From Coptodactyla brooksi (taxonomy: Eukaryota > Arthropoda > Insecta > Coleoptera > Scarabaeidae): a stretch of 37,783 nucleotides of DNA. The DNA lies in the NCBI GenBank assembly GCA_033557675.1, contig JAWQRM010000030.1, positions 1 to 37,783 on the forward strand. Direction: 5' to 3'. The translations under genes and the position numbers were made by a program. Shown piece by piece: positions 31,296-37,783 of this stretch (position 1 is its first letter; each line of letters starts with the position of its first letter). The notes beneath the pieces were generated by a model. The model did not search any database. It was not told the origin of the DNA and saw only the letters and a list, made by a program, of their open reading frames with translations.

Positions 31296-31910
31296 CTAAT
31301 CAGAACAGAATTTTATTAGGAACAACCCTTTAGAACAACCAGCGCGTCTTTTACTTATATATCCACACCATCTCATTTTTCGAGATTTTATAAACTTTAC
31401 GATGCTATCATCTACTAGAACAGATTTTACTACTAGATTCGTAAGGTTTGACAAATGTCTGCGTCTATTTTGGTTGCTCCATGAACCATTTTGTGATTTT
31501 CCTGTCAAAGATTTACCTTTATTGGTATATATGTATTCACTCTTATATTTCTTGTTATTTCCAGAAATATTTCGTGTATGTCATGCACTATACCCTAAGA
31601 GAATTATCAACCTCCTTGCTTCTTTCGTTCTCCAGTTTCTCAAACGTGTAGTTTAGAATACGTATTTCTTTAAAACCTTTTCTGATTTTCTTTCCTTGCC
31701 TACTTTAACGTATCTGGTTTTCAGTTGATTAATTTCTTGGTCTCGTTTCCTTGCTTTGGCTTCCATTTTCTTGAGGTTGTATCATCTGCATATGCACTTA
31801 TCTACTGCTGGTTTGTCTGTTTTGTTTTCTCTAGTTTCACATCCTCTCATCATTTCTTCAATTGCTATATTAAATATTGCTGATGAGAACCCTTGTGCAT
31901 TCCAAAGGTG
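31296..31910 (-). pseudogene. LINE reverse transcriptase remnant
   Basis: On the minus strand GFSSAIFNIAIEEMMRGC (a decayed QG.S.S..LFN.AIE motif, about 31895-31840) is followed in another frame by SAYADDTTS, the catalytic YADD box. KTRYVKVGKERK follows. Then come SIVKFIKSRKMRWCGYISKR (about 31410-31350), the conserved C-terminal R.RW.G motif. Order and spacing fit an internally deleted non-LTR element of the CR1/RTE type. Confidence 0.6.
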
Positions 31911-32560
31911 GACTTAAGACTGCTGTTTTAGAATGCTCCATAGTCATATTCATTCGTACATATAAAGATCACGAATAGCATTTGCCTGTCCATGATATAC
32001 ATTCGTAGTCCATGTACTGAACCAAATTCAAATGTGATTATGGGGTATTTATCTGAGGTATATATCTGTGGTCAAATTATATAATTGTAGTGAGATTAGT
32101 TTCCAAATTTCAATTTGTTTTAATAGTGGCAACAAACATAAATTCCGCAATATGATTCGATAACATGCAGTAATACTAATGGCTAAATTGTAATAAATCG
32201 ATTTATTGCTTAATGATCCATAAACTGAAATATTTTTCCACAAAGCCCTTTTTAATTTTCGGTAATTCTCGCTCGGAATGGAAACGATACATGGATGTGT
32301 GCACAATAGCTTATTCAGACGTAATTTTTGAATTAATCCTACAATAAAGGAATCATCGTCTAACTTGTTTAAATATTTACAATTAATTTAATCGGCAATC
32401 CGCATAAAATGTGTTAACTCCCACCACAAATTGTCTCGCATGATCAAAGCTGTTGGGGTAATGAATAATCGATTGTAATCCCACTAATTATAATGTTGTG
32501 CTGTCTGTTGCCAAGCTCACTTTGTTATTCATGAATTAAATCGTATGCTGGTGTGGTATA
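31911..32560. other. no recognised feature
   Basis: AT-rich sequence. The open frame 32049-32306 (minus) shows no family pattern. Confidence 0.5.
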
Positions 32561-32566
32561 TATATA

Positions 32567-32570
32567 GTGG

Positions 32571-32602
<32 letters not shown>

Positions 32603-32606
32603 CCAC
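32567..32606. repeat. palindrome: GTGGC-(TA)n-GCCAC
   Basis: 'agtggctatatatatatata' continues to 'tatatagccac', so the whole unit is its own reverse complement, with a TA core of about 28 bases. Such cruciform-prone repeats are often unstable. Confidence 0.8.
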
Positions 32607-32614
32607 GAAAAGAA

Positions 32615-32760
32615 AAATAAAGTTATAGAACATACTACATCAAGTCGGTCATCTACTAGTTGATCCCCCTGATTCACCGGACCTTGCATCCTCTAATTAT
32701 CACTTATTTGATGAAAATCTGCGCTGATGAGGAGATTATCAAAAGACACTTGAATTAGGT
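32615..32760 (+). pseudogene. mariner transposase catalytic-end fragment
   Basis: PPDSPDLASSNYHLFDENLR corresponds to the conserved PPYSPDLAPSDYHLF region carrying the last catalytic Asp of mariner transposases (here Asn in the SNYHLF position). Stops follow. No other part of the transposase is seen nearby. The short repeat 'gcatgatgctagct'/'gcatcatgttagca' at 32800-32850 is unexplained. Confidence 0.6.
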
Positions 32761-33293
32761 TTTACTTTTAAAATTTTACTCAAGGCACGATTCGAGAAAG
32801 CATCATGTTAGCATTATCAGGAGCGACCAAAGACGCATGATGCTAGCTTGATGAACAGATGAGCTTGGTGATGGCCAATACATCATGGATCACAGTTTAT
32901 TTTATATACTAAATAAATTGTGTTTCATTGTTCTTCAAAACTTAGCCATTAAGCCGAATGAACTTATTTGCCAATGGATATCATATCTCACAAACGTAGA
33001 ACAATTGCAAACTTTTGAAATTGTCTATCGTCAACAGCTAAAAAGTACAGCAATATTGTAAATAGTACCAAAAGACTGGAAATAAGCTTGTCAGAATGTT
33101 GTAGACTTCTGGTATAAATATTTAATAACTTTACAGAAACGCATGGGAATATAACAGCTACTATTAAATAACAGCGGGGTATTACCTGCATTTTTATATA
33201 ATAGTGGAATACACTTGGAAGTAACATGTAAAGGTACCGCAAACGCAAAATATTTTAGACTAATTATTTCCTAAATATAATATTGAACATAAT

Positions 33294-33925
33294 ATTGGGT
33301 TGTTCGGAAAGTAATTTCGTAATTTCCTAAACCGTATGTGCATTATATATTGTGACAGCTGACGTTGCAAACTTTATACGTGAAAATCTTTTGTTCGGTT
33401 CTGTGCAATTGTTTTCTTTTTGCGTCTTATGAAACACAAAAAAAAGTAAAAATGCCGTTCAAGCAAGAAAAGAATTAATCGATGTGTATGGGGAGGATGT
33501 ATTGACAGAATCCCAGTATCAAAACTGGTTTGCAAAATTTTTTGCAAGTTTGCAAATTTTGCTGGAAAATACCACGATCAATTCTAAAGTGTACTGTGAA
33601 CAAATGGACAAATAAATTGCATGATTTTTCGCAAACTGGTTTGCAAAAGTTTTTGCAAGAGTTTGCAAAATTTTTGGAAGCTCTTTCCAAAATTTTTGCG
33701 ACAATACCACGATCAATTCTAAAATACTAGATACCAGTTTGGTAACTCGCCAAAGGTTTTTTATTTGGAAGGCAAAACCTTTACTTCAAATGAAGCCGTC
33801 AAAAATTACTTGGATCAATTTTTTTGCCAGCAAGGATCTGAAGTTTAATGAGCGTGGAATCATGCTACTGCTAGAAGGATGGCAAATGGTGTTGGACTAA
33901 AATGGTAAACATGTAATTACATAAA
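33294..33925 (+). mobile_element. mariner with internal deletion and duplication
   Basis: TA is followed by 'ttgggttgttcggaaagtaa' (33294 on), a typical mariner 5' end. AVQARKELIDVYGEDVLTES and QYQNWFAKF (from about 33453) give the HTH start. The HTH then breaks off into a stretch repeated at 33522-33593 and 33633-33724 (each 'aactggtttgcaaaa...' to 'accacgatcaattctaaa'). Coding resumes with SPKVFYLEGKTFTSNEAVKN and FFASKDLKFNERGI ... WQMVL, the C-terminal end. The catalytic core is gone. A 3' inverted repeat was not found, and LINE sequence begins immediately after. Confidence 0.75.
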
Positions 33926-33931
33926 ATATTT

Positions 33932-35390
33932 ATGCTTTCTAGCGACACGGTAAACAGACGAAAGCTCTGGAAAATCCTCATCAAACAAAAACTAAATAAG
34001 AAACTGATAGAAAAATTGGAGGAAACTTATAAAGAAACCAAGAGTAGAATGAGAGTGGCAAAGCAAGTGTCAGAGGAGTTTTGGACAAAGAGGGGTATAC
34101 GCCAGGGGCGTCTATTGAGCCCGAGCCTGTTCGCAGCGTACACAGCAGATTTCTTAGGTAGGTTGATGGCTATGCAGGCGGGAGAAGTGGTGATGGAAAT
34201 GAATGGAAAGGATATAAATGATGGAAAGGGCGGAGGAATATATGAAGGAGAGAAATATGCAGGTGAACATTCAGACGACGAAGATTATAGTACTCAGGAA
34301 AGGAGGAGGAAGAGCAACAGGAGAGGTATGGAAGTGGGACGGGAAAGAGGTGGAGGAGGTGGAAGAATGCACGTATCTGGGATAGGTAATGCAAAGGAAC
34401 AATTTGGAAAAAACACATGTAAAGGAACTGGCGAGGAAGGGAAATAGGATGATCGGGCAGGTGTGGGGAATAGGAGAGAGGAACTTCGTCAAGAGGATGG
34501 CGGTGAGGAGGATGATGTTTCATGGGTTGTTGAGGAGCGTTGTATTGTGCGGGGCGGAGATCTGGGGGTGGAAGGAGCAGGTGGAGTTGGAGCGAATGCA
34601 GGAAAAATATCAGGGATGGGTGCTAGGACTTGAAAGAGAAACACCAGGATATATCGTGAGGGAGGAGGTGAAGATAAATAAACTCAGGGTGGAGGCGGAA
34701 AATAGAGCAGTAAAATTTGAGGACAAGATCATCACAAGGACAAACTGCGGAATACTGCAGGAATGTTGGAAGGAAATTAGAGGAGAAAAGATAAGCTATG
34801 GGCAAAGGGAAAGAAGGGAATACTACGAAAGAAATGAATACGTAGGGATGGAGGTGGACAGATTGGGACGACAGGGTTATAAGATGTGGAGGGAGTTGGC
34901 GGAGAGAGATAAAGACGTGCAAAAGTAGGAGAGGAGAGCAAAGAGTTGGTAACGGAAGACATACCTGAATGTATGGGAAAGGAGCGGAGGGGACAGCATA
35001 AGGCAATGGTAGACCGATTTAGGTGTGAAAATGAAGAGATGCAAACAGATACTGGAGGAGTGATGAGGAGAGAAGGAGTAGGCTGTGCGGAGATGGATGG
35101 GAGACGATCGACCATATGTTGAGGGAGTGCGAGGGATTGGACGAGGAGGAGAGAGACTGGAGGGAGGTGCTGGATAAGAGTGGACAGGGGAGGGATTGGG
35201 TGATGAAGACGGTGGGGGAAAGACGGGCGAGGGAGGAGAGAGAAAGGAGGAGAGAAGACGAATATTAATGAATGTAATGGAATGTGAAAGAATTAGATAT
35301 AATGTACATTCTTTTGTAAAGCCCAAGGGCAAAACAAATAAAGTAGTAGCAATAGTAGTATTTATACTCTCTAAGAAAAGTGCTTTCCAT
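33932..35390 (+). pseudogene. non-LTR retrotransposon (LINE), YADD segment deleted
   Basis: Purine-rich coding remnant in three pieces. (1) 33932-34210 has TKSRMRVAKQVSEEFWTKRG and IRQGRLLSPSLFAAYTADF, the RT G.RQG..LSP.LF motif. (2) 34218-34383, in another frame, has MMERAEEYMKERNMQVNIQT, TKIIVLRKGGG and VEECTYLG. (3) 34389-34928 has VKELARKGNRMIGQVWGIGE, LCGAEIWGWKEQVELERMQE and LERETPGYIVREE. A later piece reads ETIDHMLRECEGLDEEERDW (about 35098-35160) to a stop near 35267. The YADD box expected between pieces 1 and 2 is absent, so the RT cannot work. The 3' tail ends in an AGTAGTAGCAATAGTAGTA-like run. The clade within the R1/I/jockey group is not settled. Minus-strand frames here are antisense shadows. 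Confidence 0.75.
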
Positions 35391-36200
35391 ATGTAATAAA
35401 ATAACTGAGAAAATTAATAAAAATATCAGGAAGTTGTAAAAAGCTACGAATTATAGAATCAGTTATTACAAATTAATTATGAATAACTTATCAAAATATT
35501 GGGTACACAGGCTGAGCTTTTAAAGCCGAAACGTGTATTGTAAACTATTATTGATGATTTGTCAGATCGTATAAGATTTCAGTCAATAACACGTATTATT
35601 GGCATGTCACGAAGATTTATATCTATCGTACACTACCAATTGAAAAATTACGTACTATTGTATTGTAATGAGCGTACGGAAATGTTACCGGTAAGGGAAC
35701 TAATACGGATCGGTTAAGTTAATAAATCTGCCGCAATGTCAAAATAACTTCCTAAGTTCTTTAAATATTCATGATTACGTGATTAGGCAAAGGATTCGTA
35801 AAATGTAGATGGCGTAGTATGCGTGTCGAAATCGCGGCGCCGAATCGTGCACGTTTGCAATGGCGGCATATAAATCAAAGAAAATTATTTAGGTACAGAA
35901 GGATATTTCAATGTCTGGTTTTGTACCGTAATGAAAATGTATAGTACCGGTCGCTGAAGATGGAACAATTTATGGAGTTTCGGTTTTATAACTCAAACGC
36001 ATTAGGTACGTGCCAAATTGTATAGGAACACGCAGCTGGTAGGAAAACTATTTTCAACAAATTAAATTTGAAAATATACAGTTTAATTTGAATCATTCAC
36101 CCACGCACATCAATCTTTAGTTTTAGATTATGTACAATAACCTCATTACCCTATATAGTGTTTATAGTTGACTATTATATAAATGAACTATTTAAAATTT
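35391..36200. other. no recognised gene
   Basis: The motif 'gcttttaaagccgaaacgtg' at about 35516-35535 resembles a retroelement 3' tail. A GC-richer patch lies at about 35810-35870 ('atcgcggcgccgaatcgtgc'), with no open frame. Confidence 0.45.
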
Positions 36201-36470
36201 ATTCTAATTGCAAATATTATCAGTCATGCAAGGATTATGCAGAAGGGGTATCTGCATCGTTGGGGTTTGGATAGTGTTCATACCATCCTTTATGTTGAAG
36301 GATGAAAATTTAATATTTGGACAAATATGGACGTACAAAAATAGCAGTGGGAACAGGTGCATTATCATGTAAGAAACACTACCTGATTCTCGGTATTCTG
36401 GCTGCATAGGAGGACTTCTTCCCATCAAGCACTTCAAAACATTAAAGATGAAATATTCCACTAATTGTTA
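36200..36470 (-). pseudogene. mariner transposase fragment with HDNA motif
   Basis: On the minus strand CFLHDNAPVPTAIFVRPYLS is followed by KY-stop-IFILQH. HDNAPV(H)TA is the second catalytic Asp motif of mariner transposases. Stops and frameshifts surround it. The open frame at 36204-36461 is the shifted frame of the same region. 36480-37080 holds nothing else recognised. Confidence 0.55.
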
Positions 36471-37080
36471 GTATTGTTCTACTAAAGTAGTCGAAGTTGA
36501 AGTTGGAGGCCTTAGTGCTCATTCAACTGCTTCACGTCCTTTGCAGAAACGTTTGTGTCTCAAAAATAGTTTTTGATGAACACTGATTGGCATGCTGTTT
36601 GTATGCCAAGTTTGGTATGACATTTTACTACACTTCTTTGCTCCATAGCGAATTGGAATCTCGAGTCTGGCCTCCCAAATAATTTTTGTATTATTATGGC
36701 TTGAATTAGTTTATTATCGGTTATACTTCTTTATGTATGAGTAAATGTCTAAATGTAAGGTAATCAGGTTGTTGACTTTGCATAGAAAATTATATTATTG
36801 ATAAAATTACGTAAATAAATATCTGTCTTTTTAAATGTGAACTATAGTTGATTATAGTTCATCTATTATACTGATGTATTACTTTATATGGTTATTCTCA
36901 AAAGTAACAAAGTTATTATGTTTTTTGTGTTATTTTAGTTATAAAACAAAGCTGACAAATAAATTACAATTTCGAGGATTCACTTCGAGATTAATGTAAT
37001 AATGTTATTAAATCTGCGTCTTTTGAATTAAAATTTCAATATGGAGAGTGATCCATATATTAGCAGTAATAGATAGGCCA

Positions 37081-37104
37081 TTTTTTTAATGAAACACCCT
37101 GTAT
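37081..37104 (-). repeat. transposon-end-like motif (ACAGGGTGTTTCATT)
   Basis: On the minus strand 'aaaatatacagggtgtttca' is a common end motif of insect DNA transposons. It lies about 165 bases past the stop of the transposase at 37269. Its orientation does not simply fit as the outer end of that element, so the assignment is open. Confidence 0.4.
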
Positions 37105-37268
37105 ATTTTTGTATATTTTGGATTCTATTGATCATTTGATTTCAACAACCTACAACATTTAGGGTTTAAGTAATAAAGGTAATGGTTTTGAAACAAAAAA
37201 TATTCTTTTACAGCGATACTCGTACTACTTTAGCGTATTAAATTTCCAAAATGTTCTCCATTGGTTTC

Positions 37269-37783
37269 TTAACAAAAACATAGTCTGTAGTAAAATGCCT
37301 GTCTAACCTTCTGTAAAAGTTGATGTGCAATATTGTCTATTTCTGTGCGTATTCTATCTTTGAGATTCTTAATGCTATTTGCTTTTATTGCATACACTTT
37401 GCTCTTGAGATAAGCCCAGAGAAAGAAATCTAAAATGTTAAGGTCTGGTGATCCGGCAGGCCACTCAATGGCACATCTGCGTCCAATCCATCTATTCCTA
37501 AAGATTTCGTTTAGATAGTTCCTTACATCTACACCATATTTGGCCTTGGTGAAGCCAAACATTTCGATTTGGTAGGGTCAGATCTATGGCATTTGGATAT
37601 AAATTTGCCAGAGCAGGAACAACTTCGTCTCTGAGTAAATTTAAATATTTTTCAGCTGTCAAATTTCCTTCAATAAAAATTGGTCCGATTCTTCAGTATA
37701 TTGGGTAGGTGTGTCACCCATCCAATGAGGATTCTGTTCTGACCAATACCTACAGTTCTGCTGATTTACTTCCCCATTGAACG
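37269..37783 (-). pseudogene. mariner-family (DDE) transposase, C-terminal part, broken
   Basis: Reading leftward from the window edge, NGEVNQQNCRYWSEQNPHWM comes first, then GDTPTQY, a gap, RIGPIFIEGNLTAEKYLNLL and RDEVVPALANLYPNAIDLTL. A frameshift near 37562 leads to YGVDVRNYLNEIFRNRWIGR, EWPAGSPDLNILDFFLWAYL and KSKVYAIKANSIKNLKDRI to the stop at 37269. The SPDL...DFFLW block carries the last catalytic Asp. The expected QDGAPPH motif before YGVDVR is scrambled, so the second Asp is lost. About 10-15 residues after TQY are also missing. The 5' half is outside the window. Confidence 0.75.

Noticed and set aside
34170..35332. Several long minus-strand Pro/Ser-rich frames
   Set aside because: They are antisense to the purine-rich LINE coding region and have no protein-family features.
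36204..36461. 85-codon minus-strand protein
   Set aside because: It is a shifted frame of a mariner fragment whose true frame shows the HDNA motif.
1..37783. CRISPR arrays, operons, bacterial promoters or phage genes
   Set aside because: None is seen. Spliced genes and insect transposons show that this is eukaryotic DNA.

Overview
The window is intron- and repeat-rich animal DNA. It holds a clear insect trachealess (trh) gene, a PRL-1 phosphatase gene, AT-rich introns and many decayed mariner and LINE copies. The set of transposon fragments suggests an insect, probably a hymenopteran (ant, wasp or bee). That is inference from family resemblance, not a database result.

Layout. Positions 1-9302 are the left part of a long intron of trh, filled with debris: the 3' end of a mariner at 1-163, a degenerate tandem array at about 590-3080, two oppositely oriented SINE-like copies at 6477-6554 and 8368-8523, a CENP-B-type transposase fragment and a jockey-like LINE fragment. 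Six trh coding exons lie on the + strand between 9303 and 13059. They cover the end of PAS-A, PAS-B and the C-terminal region. The bHLH exons were not found and must lie to the left. The trh 3'UTR ends near 14500, and PRL-1 comes from the opposite strand with a poly(A) signal at 14528-14533, so the two genes converge with almost no space between them. PRL-1 has three coding exons (19727 down to 15071). Its 3.9-kb second intron holds a 17-bp minisatellite and several transposase fragments.

From 20293 to 21006 there is a deleted mariner with both inverted repeats. A short minus-strand terminal exon follows at 21149-21226, with no partner exon found. From about 21900 to 25560 there is a 3.6-kb array of related units. 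Most carry a conserved GCAAGCGCAG-type motif and end in a splice-donor-like sequence. The array lies directly upstream of a + strand gene (25765-26776 joined to 29967-30079) that encodes a low-complexity, Arg/Ser-rich protein I do not recognise. A splice acceptor abuts its ATG, so a 5' noncoding exon is needed. The array looks like a cluster of duplicated alternative first exons or promoters, and it is the most unusual structure here.

Positions 30080-37783 hold no recognisable host gene. They contain LINE and mariner fragments, including a duplicated-and-deleted mariner (33294-33925), a LINE whose reverse transcriptase has lost its YADD segment (33932-35390), and a mariner-family transposase cut by the right edge. 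Every transposase and reverse transcriptase seen is broken or truncated.
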